Positions 23,290 to 36,010 of a stretch of 64,000 nucleotides of DNA are shown here, piece after piece (within the stretch, counting starts at the first letter, position 1; every line of letters starts with the position of its first letter). The stretch lies in NCBI GenBank assembly GCA_015680685.1, contig MNCI01002869.1, forward strand, positions 193,035 to 257,034, given 5' to 3'. The notes below the pieces were generated by a model. That model had not been told where the DNA came from. It did no database searches and was given only the letters and a program-made list of their open reading frames with translations. The position numbers were made by a program, and so were the translations under genes. The DNA comes from Gnetum montanum. Taxonomy: Eukaryota > Streptophyta > Gnetopsida > Gnetales > Gnetaceae.

Positions 23290-24851
23290 TATTGCGATTG
23301 AGAACCTTGGTCATTGGAAAAAAACCAAGGATCCTCAGTGTAGTAGTTCCCCAATCTTGAATCCCCAAGGCCTTTGTAAGAAAAATGGAATTCTAGGTAC
23401 CATAACAAGTCTAACAAATCAACCAAGGATGTATGAAATGCAAAACGTGGAAATACAAATAGATCTAAATAATGCATAGAAAATAAATTTATTTTTAAAA
23501 ACAAAACTTAGAAATTAAAACTTTATTGAGAAAGAATAAAGAGTAAGTTAGAGAAGTGTGTACAAATGATGCCTGGATAAGCAAAAAGGGGGTTCACTTA
23601 TATAGAAGTTCAAAGCCCATTGAAGCTAATGTGATATACTCAACGACCCAGGTGCTAAGCCACTCCTAATGCTATCAAACCTTCCTCAACTATTATAACC
23701 TTAGATCCACAAGTCAGGTTACTACTAGGAGGGATGAGAAAAGTGAAAAATTTGGATGATAGATTGCTCCATGCTGGGGTTTGGAAATCCCAAAAGTGTA
23801 GTGTTGATACGCAAAACCCAGAAATCTCCAAGTGGTTATGCTTCCACTATGGGGTTCTAGAGGATGCAAACATGGGATATTGTAAGAATCCATGAGTGCT
23901 TGAAAATACCCCAAGTGTGAATTAGTGCTCGAAAAATTTCTTGTATGCTTAATGAGAAATTTTCTCCACTTGCTTAAAATTTCTAGAACTTGTAAATGGT
24001 GTTGAAGGCTTTTTCTTATAGGTTCTTTGGGCCATGAATGGGGCTGAAAATGGCCATGATTTGGCTGAAAAAATGGTTGCAAATTAGCTATAAATTGATT
24101 GCAAATTGGCTGCCAAATTTAGATGATATGGGTACCAAATTTATTTTTTTGTGGGAGGTGGGGGGAGGGCAAGGAGAGAGAGGGGTTACTATACATAGTA
24201 AGTGCTTCCTCCCATGATGATTCCATTTACTATAAATATTAACTAGGGCACACCTTCCATGTTGCAAATGAATCTTCTATGTTGAGCTCTCCAACATGCT
24301 TGCTAAAGTGGTTGCTCAATGTTGAAGTGCATGAAGTGATGAATTTTGGCTTTGTGGCTTCCACATTAGGGGATGTAATTTTCTACACTTGGGGTGAAGA
24401 CTCCACATTGGGGGGAAACCTTGACACTAAGGGGGGAAGGTTTTCAGGCTATACATGTGGTCTCCATGCTAAAGGGGGAATGTTTCTGAAACCTCCACCC
24501 TTCCATGTTGGGGTTAGATGAGATTTATTCCTTGCATGTGCTTCTAGCATAGAAAAATGTATACCCCCCATAAAACCCATCAATTTCATTTTTGGCATTT
24601 CAAAAGGCATTTTTGATCCCTCCACCCCACCACTAAGCCCAAATATAGATACTAGATGACTTTTTTCACTTGGGCAATGAGTCTTTAACCACTTATATAA
24701 CATTTTTTAGTCCAAAAATTATAAAGTATGTAAAATTTCCTATTCTGGGTTATAATATTTACATTTACAATGAAGTATTGCTTCAAGTTTCATGAGGTGA
24801 AAGCTACATGATGAAGATTGACTATAACATGCATATTTTTATGGTGTTTCA
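23290..24851 (-). mobile_element. LTR of element B
   Basis: About 1,562 bp, from TATTGCGATTGAG (primer side) to GGTGTTTCA. Near-collinear with the LTR at 16,508-18,058, including the shared segment AGATCTAAATAATGCATAGA. A TATA-like TATAAGAAAAA box on the minus strand near 24,017 is about 727 bases from the primer-side edge. A CTTCCACATTAGGGG / CTCCACATTGGGGGG cluster at 24,260-24,480 lies upstream of it. The right edge abuts the plus-strand gag relic at 24,885, so this element probably inserted into that one. No target duplication could be paired. Confidence 0.75.
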
Positions 24852-24884
24852 AATAATATCCCTAGATTTTGGGGGGATATAACT

Positions 24885-26260
24885 TAGATCCATAGATCCA
24901 TCTTCAAGCCTTTCATGATGTCGATGCCTTGCAAAACATAGAAAATGATTATCCAAAACTTAAGCTATTCCCCAAGACACTCATAAAAGAAGCAAAAATT
25001 TGGTACCATTTCTTCAAGTTGGAATCAATTTGCAGATGGTGTACAATGCTTGATTTGTTGAATGATAAATATTAAATGTAGTTCAAAGTATTCAATTTGA
25101 GAAAGAAAATCCAAAGTTAGTGAAAAAGAACACATGAACTCTTAGATGCAGCCATGGGTAGGTATTACTCCATTTTGCACAAATGTCCTAGCCATGGTTA
25201 TTCTCAATGGGTGTAGCTTTTCCATATCATAGATGGGCTCCAATTAGGAACAAGAAGAACTCTTGGGATATATGTCCAAGGGAGACTATTAGAACTAAGA
25301 GTTCATTAGATTCAAATATTGATTAAGCAAGTTGTAAAAGGAGAAGGTGAGTTGAGAAAATGAAAAAGTGCTAAGGAGTATAATTGGGATCCTTCCATTA
25401 GAAAAAAGGAGATTCAATTTTTTGATAGTGAGGGAAAGGCACCATTTGATGAATTGATGTAATGAAAAAACTTACCAATTCAAAAATTTGTATCTAAAAT
25501 TTTGGCTAAGGTTGATAAAATGTGGGAATCTTCAGATAAAAAATTTTAAATTGCTCTAAAAATTACAGAAGAATCCCAAGAGCAAGGTAGTGACCATGAC
25601 CATAAGAGAACAAAAGAAGTTGAACATGCCTCCCAAAGGAGTAAGGATAAGGTTGCAATAGTAGAAGAGGTTTTGGAGTTAGAATCAGATGATTATGGTC
25701 AATGTGACATCTGCCAATATGAACATCCCAAGGGATGTTTCCCTATTATGTCACACTTATAGGAATCTGGGGTGTATGTTTTGAATCCTAGATAACATGA
25801 AGGCAAGCACCTAGAAGGTTGACTTATCCTCAAGGTAACCCAAGGTAGTTCCACCATCAACAACAGGCTTATTATCAAAGTGGAGCTTCACCACAATCAT
25901 ATGAGTAGTACCATTAGTGGTAGCAACCACAGTTATGTGGGATGCCATGACTAAGGCAGTAATATCTATACAAGAAGCTAGATCTATATGGGTACTATGT
26001 TTAGTCACACATGTCTCTGCATGATTCTTCTAGTCATGCTTCTCTTCAGCATCATGACTACCTTCTAGAGTATTACAAAACTCATTCTTCATCTCCTATA
26101 AAGGAATTCCCATATCCTTATCATCCTTCTTATCCTTTAGCACATGTTCCTCCATCCTCAACCTAATTACCACTTGCTCCATTCATGCAGGGAAAAATTT
26201 CCACATAGCCATAGTAATGTAATGCTACCAGGGCTATTAACTTACATCTAACTCCTCAAC
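24885..26260 (+). pseudogene. gag: Gag relic of a plus-strand Ty3/gypsy element (element F)
   Basis: A capsid-like stretch reads LFPKTLIKEAKIWYHFF, matching the Ty3/gypsy gag pattern FP-x-L-x-x-A-x-x-W near 24,970-25,020, followed by YYSILHKCPSHGYSQW. After this come a lysine-rich stretch and a glutamine/tyrosine/proline-rich stretch at 25,740-26,250 typical of the end of Athila-type gag. Stops are frequent. The 5' part is cut off by the LTR on its left. Protease, RT and integrase follow in order on the same strand. Confidence 0.6.
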
Positions 26261-26427
26261 CAAGTGGTTTAGAATCTAGATCTTGTAAAAGATCATTCTT
26301 CTAAATCAATAGTTCCACAAAGCCATCACCAACTTACACGGTTGTTTGTCCTCTATTTCCTTCATCCTTTGCATCTATTTCTTTTAAGATCCCTTTAAAC
26401 CAAACACCTTCCAAGATCTACATAATC

Positions 26428-27389
26428 ATGTTAACCCATGTTGTATCTAATTGGATCAAGCTTGGAAAGCTTCCCAGGAAAAGTGATGATCCTAGAAGTC
26501 CTCTCATGTACTTGCAAATTACTGGAAATGAGTCATGTAAGGCTCTTCTTGATTTAGGTTCTAGTGTTAATATGATTTTTCATGAAATGTTTAATGCTTG
26601 GAACTTGCATCCTTTTAAGAATAGTAATATCTATTTAGAATTGGTAGATTAGTTCATCACTATTCCCTTGGAATTAGTTGAGGACATTATGACCACTATG
26701 TGTGGACGGTTGTATCCTGCCAATTTCCTAATGATCAAAGTTGAAAATTGTAAAGGAGACTTCCCAATCATTATGGGAAGGGCTTGGTTGAGCACTATTA
26801 ATGAGTGAATGGGCATCAAAGATCTTTCCCTAGAGATTTCCAAGGAAAATTCATTTGAAAAGATTGAGAAGTAAGTTCCATGCATTGTCTATAATGATAC
26901 AAGGTGCAACTATATGCAGAAACTATAGTCTATTAAAAGCACATCAATAAAATCATGTAGATAGTGCATAGATGAATCTAAAATCCAAAGGTACCTGTAC
27001 ATAGAATCCACAAAAAAAGAGGATGCCAAGTGGTTGATAGCTGATTCTAAAAGCAGCACACTTTGTGCATGGAACCTATTAAGAGCCTAACTTATGCCTA
27101 TGTTGGTTATGGATGAACTAGAGCAAGTTCATCATCAACTCTTTGATGATGAACCTAATGATACCAATTGGGAAGAGTTGAATATCCTTGATAGTTTTAA
27201 ATAGGAGTCTTTAGAGTTGAAAACTCTACCTACTATCATGGAATATGCATTTCTAAAAATTGACAAGTCAGTAAAAATCAATGCCAACCTTTCTCCTAAG
27301 TAGAAAAGAATGTTGTTGAAGGTTGTTAAGAAATGGCCAACAAAATTTTCTTGGTCATATCCTAAACTCATAGGGATTGGTCCTAGGAT
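26428..27389 (+). pseudogene. Aspartic protease and linker (element F)
   Basis: Retropepsin-like domain: ALLDLGSSVNMIFHEMFN corresponds to the ALCDLGASINLMP active-site segment of Athila-lineage elements. The flap-distal segment FPIIMGRAWLSTINE lies near 26,760-26,806. The active-site Asp is retained. Reading stops at 26,650 and several later points; the linker to RT is broken. Context: directly upstream of RT on the same strand. Confidence 0.65.
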
Positions 27390-28290
27390 ATGTTAACATC
27401 ACATCTATATTGATTCGACCATGAAGCCAAAAAGGCAACTACAGTGGTGGTTGAATCCCAAATTAAAATAGATTTTCAAAGAGGAAATTGAACAACTCAT
27501 CAAGGTGGGATTCATCTATTCAGTTTTGGATAGAAAGTGGGTTAGCCCACTTGTAATTGTTCCAAAGAAAGGTGGAAATCGGTAGGTTTGTATTGATTTT
27601 AGGCTATTGAACATCACGATGTTTAAAGATCACTTTCCATTACCATTTGTGGACCAAGTGTTGAATACTATTTCTTGGCATTGGTATTATAGCTTCCTAG
27701 ATGGTTATAGTGGCTATAACCAAATTCATATCACACCCAAGGATTAAGCCAAAACAACATTCACAAGTCCCTAAGGGACTTTTTCATATCGTAAGATTCC
27801 CTTTGGTTTGTGCAATGCCCCTACAACTTTTGAACACCTTGTCCTAAGCAATTTTTAGTAGTAGATTGGTAGTGGAATGGAAGTCTTCATTGATGAATTC
27901 TTCACCTATGGTGCTACATTTGAGTAAGTCATGGACTACGTTAAGAAAGTGGTTAAAAGGTGCATGGAGTCTAATCTTTGGCTCAATTGACAAAAGAACC
28001 ATCTCATGGTCTAGGAGGACATTATGTTAAGGCATAGAATTTCTCAAGTAGGGATTTAGATGAACCCTGAATGGATTCAAGTCATGCAAGGAATAACCTA
28101 ACAACTAAAAATCATTAAAGATGTTTGGTCATTCCTTGGATATAATGGCTACTGCCAAAAATTTATAGAGAATTTCTTTATGGTTATAAAACTATTAGTT
28201 GAGATCACAAAGAAAGAAGCTCCATTCATATGGACTAAGGAATGAGAAAAGACATTTCAATAGCTTAAGGAAAATCTTGTAGAGACTCCA
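27390..28290 (+). pseudogene. Reverse transcriptase relic, Athila-like (element F)
   Basis: RT core motifs in order: WVSPLVIVPKKGG, VCIDFRLLN, DHFPLPFVDQVL, FLDGYSGYNQI, GTFSYRKIPFGLCNAPTTF and MEVFIDEFFTYG. They match Athila-type RT, but the catalytic FVDD/FMDD box reads FIDE, so the second Asp is lost. Downstream SFLGYNGYCQKFIENF is the usual RT-RNase H connection. More than ten in-frame stops. Clearly inactive. Confidence 0.8.
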
Positions 28291-28660
28291 ATTCTCACAT
28301 CTTGATGGATGCATCAAACTATACCTTGGGATCTATGCTTACATAGTTGATCAATCGAAAACATTCATATTACATCCATTGCACAAGCTAAAGAATTGTT
28401 GGTGCATAAATCAATTACACCACAATGGAAAATGTGCTAATGGTAGTGGTGTATTCTTTGAAGTTTAGGAACTATGTGCTTGGATACAAGATATTTGTGC
28501 ACATTGATCATAGTGCCACTCACTTCCTAATGAATAAACCAATGGTGAGCCCCCATGTCATATGGTGGCCAGTGATCTTACAGGAGTTTGATCTTACCAT
28601 TTTAGATTGAAAGAAAACTAAGAATGTGGTTGTTGATCATTTGTCTTAGTTACGATGGGA
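28291..28660 (+). pseudogene. RNase H relic (element F)
   Basis: ENVLMVVVYSLKFRNYVLG, then HIDHSATHFLMNKP and RW-like WWPVILQEFDLTILD, correspond to the Ty3/gypsy RNase H segment (KFR-YL-G, TDHAALKYLL, LLLQEFDLEI). The Asp of the DH motif is kept. The start of the domain is frame-shifted and stop-ridden. Confidence 0.65.
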
Positions 28661-28849
28661 TAACAGAAAGGATAAGAACTCGCTCTCTAATCAATTTTTT
28701 GATGAACTCCTCATTACCAATGCAATAAATGAGCAAGTGCCCACTTAAAAAAAATAGTATGATGGAATCCTCACTTATCTTCTCACTCAAGAGATGCCAT
28801 AAGAGTTAGATCATCAAAAGAAACAAAAATTTCTTCATCAAGCCAAACA

Positions 28850-29960
28850 CTTCATGGAGATTAATAAACACCTTTACAAGGTGTGCACCGATGGTTTAGT
28901 TCATTGGTGTGTTCTTGATGTTGACCAACTGCATGTTCTCCAAGATGCTCATGAGGGTCCTTGTGGGGACCATTATGCAAGGAGATGCATAGCCATTAAA
29001 ATCCTAATGGCAAGATACTATTGGTTGATAATCCTTAGGGATGCCCAGGAATTCATCCATTCTTATGAACACTATCAACAAGATGGTGGGATAATCGCTC
29101 AAATGGAGGTACCTCAACAATGGATCCAACCATTAAAATCCTTCGACATCTAAGACATAGACTTCATGGATTTCATCACACCTATGTTAAATGAAAAGAC
29201 ATAAATAATAGTGGCTATTAACTATTGTATAAAATGGGTAGAAGCAGTAGCTATCATTGATTGTACATATTCCACTACAACATAATTTGTACAACAAAAT
29301 ATTGTAAATAGGTTTGGAGTGCCATGTGCACTGATTTTTGACAATGGTACTCATTTTATAGGTGCTAGTTTTCACAAGCTCATGCAATGCTTAAGGATTG
29401 AACATAAATTAACAACACCCTACCACACCCAAGCTAATGTTCAAGTAAAGGTTACCAATAGAAAGATCACAAAAATCTTAACAAGAATAGTTAGCAAATA
29501 TAGAAGAGACTAGAGCACAAAACTTAATGATGCCCTTTGGACATACTGCTCAATATGGAAACTCCCTATAGGCTACTCTTCCTATGAGATAGTGTACAAA
29601 AAATTATCAACTCTTCTAATTCAATCTGAGCTCTATACAATTTCAATAGCTTATGACCTTAAACTTGACTAGAGCCTAGCACAAAAAGAGAGATTGATCA
29701 GCCTTAACATGATAGATGAGAATTGATTAGTGGCCCTATCCTTGAATGAAGTGCACAAATAATTTAGTGAAAAATTCAACGACCTTACAATATGGAAGGT
29801 AAAATTTCAACCTGGAGATAAGGTCCTATACTAAAGCACCACAAATGTACCTAAATGAACTAAGTTTCAAACGTTGTGGGTAAGGCCTTATATCATTTAT
29901 GAAATCTTTCCTTCTAGAGCCATGTTGATTTACAAACCTAACAACCCAAACAAAAATTAG
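28850..29960 (+). pseudogene. Integrase relic (element F)
   Basis: A zinc-binding-like N-terminus (DAHEGPCGDHYARR, then IHSYEHYQQDG, with both CXXC cysteines replaced) precedes the catalytic core. The core shows DIDFMDFITP, LIFDNGTHFIGASF and YHTQANVQVKVTNRKI. The last DDE residue, normally Glu in GQVEVTN, is Lys here. The C-terminal part shows WKVKFQPGDKVLY and FFHMQQLKPFHE, consistent with the end of an Athila-type pol. About ten stops. It ends near 29,960 and no purine tract or LTR could be assigned after it. Confidence 0.75.
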
Positions 29961-32900
29961 TTTTTCCACATGCAACAACTAAAACCTTTCCATGAGTCCA
30001 AGCATGCAAGCAAAATTAATGTCTCATCAGATAGACAACCATGCTCAATCCTTCAAATATCCCCCTTCTAACTTAGTTGTGAGGGAGATGGCCATCCATG
30101 CTAATTTATTATGTGGCTCCTCAGTTTTCCTAATTTTTTGTTTTACACTTTTCTTATTTTTATATCATTTTTATTTTACACTTTGTGATTTTTTGAAATT
30201 TTGTTTTACAACATCATTTGTATGTTTTATTTTTCTTGAATATTTTTATAATTTCGTGTATACTTTACTTTATTTTGATGTGAATTTTATTATCAACATG
30301 ACTCAATGATGTTATAGGTGTTTGCTAATGGTGGGTTTTACCTAATATTTTTGATTGCTAATGTCTAGTTTCTATTTTTGAATTTTGAGAATTAATAACT
30401 AAGAAATGTTTCTTTTTCATGAAATAGGTAATGAATCCATGCCATCCACCCATCCACCAACTCTATGGTTTTCCTAGTTTTGGAAGTATGAGGTTCCTTT
30501 TTCATTAATAAAGCTTTAACAAAATTGTGACCTTGGTAGTTTCCAAACTTGCAAAAGACTCAAGGTTTGAAAAGTATGTGACTTCAAGGGGATTCAATAC
30601 TCTTTATGCCTCTCTACTTTCTTGAGTGCATGTGTGTCTTCATATATTTTTTACCATTTTATGTCAACCAATAATAGGAAGTTGAATAAGTATTTGCATG
30701 GTGTTGTTCCTATCTAAAAAAATGAAAAAATGATGAGAATTCAAAGCACATCCCTTAGACAAAATAAATGGGCTACAAGCACTAGTTGTGGGACTAGAAA
30801 GACATGTTACCCATGCTTGAAGGTCCCCTCTAACTAACATCCTTTCCACTTTTATACTTCTCTTTTCTTCTCAAATAAGGAATGGTGGTTGTCTATGGGA
30901 GCATTCTTGCATCTCAAGGGGCTGGACTAGTCCTAGATAGGTGATGCAAAGTCATTGAAAGTGGTTGGTCTTAATCTAGACTAAGGGTGAACTTTATTGT
31001 GTCATTTAACCATACAATCCACAAGGAATTTCATGTGATCATGATTGGGACATCCATTCCTTCCTCTATCTCATCCATCAATTCTTTCCATAACTTAACT
31101 CGTTGTAGGTTTTCATGTTTTTGTTTAATGTCTTAGTTTGACATGTTTAAATTCCTAAGTAGATTCTTCCAGATTTGGTCCTTAACTTTTCATAACCATT
31201 AATCAAGTATGGGGCCCAAGGACTCCTTAATTAAGGTTATGCAAGGGCAAAAAAGGGGCATAAGATTACTATGGTAAGGACCCACTTGCATAGCTCTTAG
31301 TTGGGCTAGTTAAGTTTATTTTCCTTGGGCATTTTGGTAATCAAATGTTTTGAATTCCCCATTATTTTCATCTAGTTGTGTGCTCCTTAAGATATTTCTC
31401 CAATTATTCTTCATATTTTTTGGAATCTTTAGTCATCTTCATGTATGTCATTGTGTTCTTGGCTTTTTGGGCTTCCATATGACTCTAATTTCATTTAATA
31501 ATTCCTTGTATTTTTTTTTAATTTTGACTTGGTAAATAGTGATGAATAGCTATGTTGACTACACCCCTATGAGGCATGGGAAAAATTCTATGTATAACAC
31601 CCACCACTTAGGAATATTTGGCCATTTTCTTCAAATGTAAGAGATGTTTTTGCAATTTTTTGGAGTTCAAAACCTTCCAAAGCCTATAACTTTCACACCA
31701 TTTTTTTGATTCACTCTATTCTTTGACCTTGTAGCTTTTGGAGGTATGCTTTGTGTTTTGGGGCCCACAAACATTAGGTTGTTTATAGAAAATTTTTCAA
31801 AATTTTTCTAACTCCCCCATGGGTTTAATAAATAAAAGAATATTAAATCATAAACCTATGAGAGTTAAACCCTTTCAACATACTCTAGTGACCTATCTAA
31901 TTAGATAATAATAAAATAATATTAAAATAATCAAACTAGGCATGATCACAACTTAGCTAAGTGTAACTACCCCAAGGAATAAGGTATTCCAAATGTTTCA
32001 AAAGTTACACAATAAGTGCTAATCCTTGATCATGTTGTGATTATAGAATGCACCTAGACTAAAATGCCTACAAGTAGGTGGACCATCTCAACCAAGGAAA
32101 TAATGACTCAGAGTTGGAAGGAAGAAGCAAGAACAAGCCCAAGACTAGGTAGCAAAAACTTATGCAATGGGACCTCTTTAGGAGAAGTTTGAAGTAAAAT
32201 CTATCCAATAGATTCCCAAGAAAGTAGTCATAAACAAACAATCCTATCAAGATGAGGCATTAGGACCAATGGTAAGACTAGAGGTCACATTGACTCAAGC
32301 ATACCTTGATCAAATCAAGCATCATGACATCCAACATTCACTTCTCTAAGAATTAAACTTTGGACCATCCTTAAAACATGCTCCACTAGAAGTTATGATG
32401 TAGTTGCAATTGCCACAGGACAACCACAACTGCCTTAACCACTATGTGCACCTAAATTAAGAGAGGGTTCTTCGGAGCCTCAAGAGCCATGACCTCTTGG
32501 GACCATTGGAACTTCTTCCTCATATTTGCATCATTAGAGAAATTATCTTTGTCATTTTTGTCTTGGTGTTCAATTTTGTAGTTCTAAACACCAAATTTTT
32601 GTAATGATTATAATTAAATACACTTGGGCACTTAGGTGTTTATTTGTATTTGTGTTTGTAAATGCCAGTAGCTAGTCAATAATTTCATATCTTCCCAAAA
32701 TTTTACAAGAAACTTTATCCTTCTTTTGTTCACTTAAGAATGAGTTTTCATTTAGTCATGGGGGTATGATGAGTTGCATTTTTTGGGTTATGTCAACAAG
32801 GCCTTGTCGATGTGACCCCATCAATGTGGTAGCGTTGATGTGGGATTTGATGCATTGACATGGCCTCATTGACATAATGTCTATTTTTTCCTATAAATGT

Positions 32901-33638
32901 ACACTCACCCACCATGTTTATGATATCTTTTATCATAATTGTAGTGTAGCTCTTGTAGTTTTATCATCCCAGAATTTAAAATATTTTTCTAAGTACCCAT
33001 AGTAGGAGTCAATGAGTATGCAAATCTTTATTCAAGCACTATTATACCTAAGCACAGTAGTGTGTGCAACAATAAAGATGAGCTTTTTGATATACCTTGT
33101 AGCACTTTGAAAAAGATTAATTTTTTATTTATGCATTTAGTGTTTTATGAAAATTTCTTTAATATTTTAAGTAATTAGGATAAATTAAGTTAATTTAAGG
33201 TAGATTAAATGGTGATCAATTAAGCACATAAGTATGACCACTTCAAGCATGTGCTTGGCACTTGGTAATCCCAGTAACGCTTAATTTTTTATCACCCATT
33301 AGCATTAAACGTGTTTGAGATGTGTACAACAAGTTGGAATGGATGCTTATGTTAGGATCAATTAGGTGTAGTTAGTTATATTAAATTAGAAATTTAATTA
33401 TTTTATTTATTTTATTCATTAGTCTTTCTCCTTAGGCCACTTAAAACATAGAACATAAAAATGTTAGATATCATATGCCTCAGTTGCACTTAACCATACC
33501 TTTGCATTTCACAAGTGTAATTGAGAAGATAATGATTGTAGAAATTAGTTTTATTTCCTAGAGACTAGTGTACTTAGAAGGTTATATAAGTTCACAAAAT
33601 TTAACTGGATCATGCATGAATGCTTACTGATTCATATG
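29961..33638. other. Non-coding AT-rich stretch
   Basis: I recognise no gene, LTR edge or tandem array. Small GATGTGGGATTTGATG / TTGACATGG echoes occur at 32,810-32,880. All reading frames are short (about 60 codons) or low complexity. By the insertion logic of element C, the right part of this stretch was once continuous with 51,549 onward and so may include the decayed far end of the antisense gene of element D. Confidence 0.5.
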
Positions 33639-33643
33639 GTTGG
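33639..33643. repeat. Target-site duplication of element C, left copy
   Basis: GTTGG directly before the LTR start. The identical GTTGG follows the other LTR at 51,544-51,548. Five-base duplications are typical of LTR-retrotransposon integration. Confidence 0.9.
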
Positions 33644-34899
33644 TGTACCGCCCAAAATCGTCGGTCCTCAGCTGGAAAGAAAAATAGAGACCACGGGATC
33701 ACGGGACGAGCACAGATGACCCTACCTTCGCCCGAGGGCGTGCTGGAATGCATGAAGATAGGGTACCTTGGGTGGTCCGCACGTGGATCAGACAAGGATT
33801 TCCCCGAGCACCACCGAAGTGTTATACGCTGGGTTATGTGTAAACGGAGCGTAAACTGTGAAACAGACGCAGACAGAGCATAAGCGTAAAGGGGCGTAAA
33901 CAGGGTCGAGCGTAAACAGCGTAAACAAATATAGGCCCAGAGTAAGCGTATACGGGCATGAACAGTGTGAATAGCATACACAAGTGTAAAGAGCATAAGC
34001 AAATGTAAACAACATAAGCAGTGCGGACGTATACGGATGCAAACGGAGCATGAACGTAAACAGGCATAAACGAAGCGTGGGCCAAATTAACATAAAACTG
34101 TAAAAGAACTTGCAACAAACGTAAACAGTGGATTACAGAGTCAAAATGTTGTGCACTGGTCTAACGCAGTCATGTAGGGACACAAGGAGGACGTAAAGCC
34201 CCGGTGGATGCAAGGATGCAGCTGGTTGGCACGGTAGGCAGAGCGTGGACTGTGCTCGGCGTACAGAACTTCCAGCGTAAGTGTAAGCATAAAGGGGTTT
34301 CTGGGCTCTTGTTTGCAGTGTAATTGCTCTAGGTCTGCTCTGGTAAATTTTTTCCGACCTCGAATTTACAGAAAACTGGGCTATTTATAGGGGTAGGGTT
34401 ACCGAGAAAATTGGACTGGGAGACACGTGGCGTATAGACCGGGCGTTTACAATTTAGAAACATGGTATATGCTGGGCGTATACGCTACAATAGGCCGGCA
34501 TATACGATGGGCGTATACACCGGGCGTATACGCTGGGAGTGGACCTGGATGGATGCTGGCGTATACGCTGGGGCGTGTACGCTGATGGATGCTGGATGTC
34601 GACTTGCTTCAATTCTTGCTCCTGTTGCACCTACTGAGCGTGTGTGAGGTGTGTATGATGAGCATCAGGCGTAGACGCTGGGCGTAGACGCCGGGAGTAG
34701 ACGCTGGGTGTAACACTTGGTTTAAAACTGGGCGTATACGCTGGGTGTATACGTTGGCACAACACTTAGTAAAAACCAGGTGTTTCGATTCTCAAAATTG
34801 CCCTGTGTGACTTCAAATGTAGCCAAAGTCATCTGTGGGTCACGAGGATCTGCTTCTTGTCAGACATATGCTAGACTCAAAAATTTTTGTGGTGTTTCA
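33644..34899 (-). mobile_element. 3' LTR of element C
   Basis: 1,256 bp. On the plus strand it begins TGTACCGCCCAAAATCG and ends GTGGTGTTTCA. Homologous to 49,591-51,543 but visibly diverged (roughly a quarter of positions in the first 150 bases). It lacks the five 180-bp repeats of the partner. TATAAATAG box on the minus strand near 34,388. Upstream of it, at 34,440-34,760, many GCGTATACGC and GCGTAGACGC motifs. The 87- to 130-codon frames at 33,610-34,118 are read-through of GCGTAAAC-rich R/U5 sequence, not genes. Confidence 0.85.
34384..34396 (-). promoter_or_regulatory. TATA box in the 3' LTR
   Basis: Minus-strand CCCCTATAAATAGCC. It is about 744 bases from the 3' edge of the LTR, comparable to the matching boxes at about 17,265, 24,017, 50,172 and 61,585 in related LTRs. 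Confidence 0.65.
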
Positions 34900-34915
34900 T
34901 TGGCCCCTCTTTGTT
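34900..34915 (-). other. Polypurine tract of element C
   Basis: Minus strand reads AACAAAGAGGGGCCAA directly before the TGAAACACC start of the 3' LTR. This is the expected place for plus-strand priming. Confidence 0.7.
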
Positions 34916-36010
34916 GACGCTTGAAGGAATCGACCTGAGAAGCGTCGACAAAGAAGCGCAAAACACCACAAGCAACTTGATGAAAGCTTTGTCCTTTGCC
35001 ACTTGACCAGACATCATCGTACCGTGTTCAGTGGTGAATGGGATTGAAAGGGCGAGATTGGTAACTGGTAGAAGGGAAGGGATCGTGAGGATTGGTGACT
35101 GCCCAAGGGATCATGCTGGGGAAGTGGGATGTTCAGGGGGTGCGGCATGCCGGTCCTTGTCGATAGCCATCTTTTGGCAGACTCGGAATTCAAGCATGTG
35201 ATGTGTGTCCTTTGGCGGAACAGTGTTCTTGGTGATTTTTCAAGAGAACCGGTTGTCACTACCAAAGCCACGGGGTGATGCTTCGCATTCTTTGGAGGAA
35301 CAACTCCCTTCTTTGGGGAAACTGTTAGCGGAGAGCCAAAGCCATGCGATAGGATGTTTCTTGACTGCTTTTGACATGAGTACGTATTTTCAAGACCGAT
35401 ACCTTCCTGCCTGGGGCTTATATGGGAAGTGCCGAGGGTCCCGTTTTTTTTGTTCTTTTTTTTGAACTTTGTTCTTGTACTCATGCGCGAATATTTTGTT
35501 TTGTGTGTTGCAACTACTGTAACGTTTCACAATGTGCAATAGTTTGGTAAACAGATAGTGGGTTTTCGGGGAATGGGAATGTGCGGGTTAACGGTTTGAT
35601 TTAGTCTTGCTAGGTGGACAAATGGGCATTCCCTCATCTTGCTGCCAATGATGAAACACACTCTCGTACGAGAACTTTCGAGCATCATCCTACAAACACA
35701 ACTCCAAAGAGACAAGAAAACCATGAGTGAACTAATGAGTTTAGATTTAAATAGCTGCAGGTGAACAAAAATATTGGGGTGATTCTGAGCATTGAATGCA
35801 AATGTCGACAATGCTGATGAGGGATGCAATGATTCTGATGAATGAATGTGGTTGTGGAGTGAAGAGTAGAAGATGAACGTGCCAATTTATAGTCTTAGTG
35901 GACTATGAAGAGGCGAGCTAGTTTATAGTCTTAGCGGACTCAGATGGCTGAGACGGTGGCGGTTTACTGTCATGCCGGACGGATGCTAGTTTACCGTCGT
36001 GGCGGACACC
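34916..36010 (-). other. 3' untranslated region of element C
   Basis: No protein domain recognised. On the plus strand, two diverged ~75-base units at 35,205-35,350 each hold TTTGGMGGAAC, CTTGGTGA or CTTTGGGGA, and CCAAAGCCAYG. A minus-strand CTATAAATTGG TATA-like box lies near 35,886-35,896, followed leftwards by a C/T/A-rich leader-like stretch; this could be a captured promoter. Frames of 100-156 codons at 35,014-35,885 lack recognisable motifs. AGTTTATAGTC-type units start near 35,880 and lead into the minisatellite. Long tandem-repeat-bearing 3' regions are known for Tat-lineage elements. Confidence 0.5.

Noticed and set aside
29992-30309. 105-codon hydrophobic frame as a membrane protein
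   Set aside because: T-rich DNA just after the integrase relic gives Phe/Leu-rich translation in any frame; no start context or second copy.
33610-34118. Several 90-130-codon frames in the 3' LTR
   Set aside because: Explained by low-complexity GCGTAAAC-rich LTR sequence; the equivalent frames are not conserved in the 5' LTR.
35014-35484. 156-codon minus-strand frame as a gene
   Set aside because: No recognisable motif, in a repeat-bearing 3' untranslated region, and not supported by any second copy.
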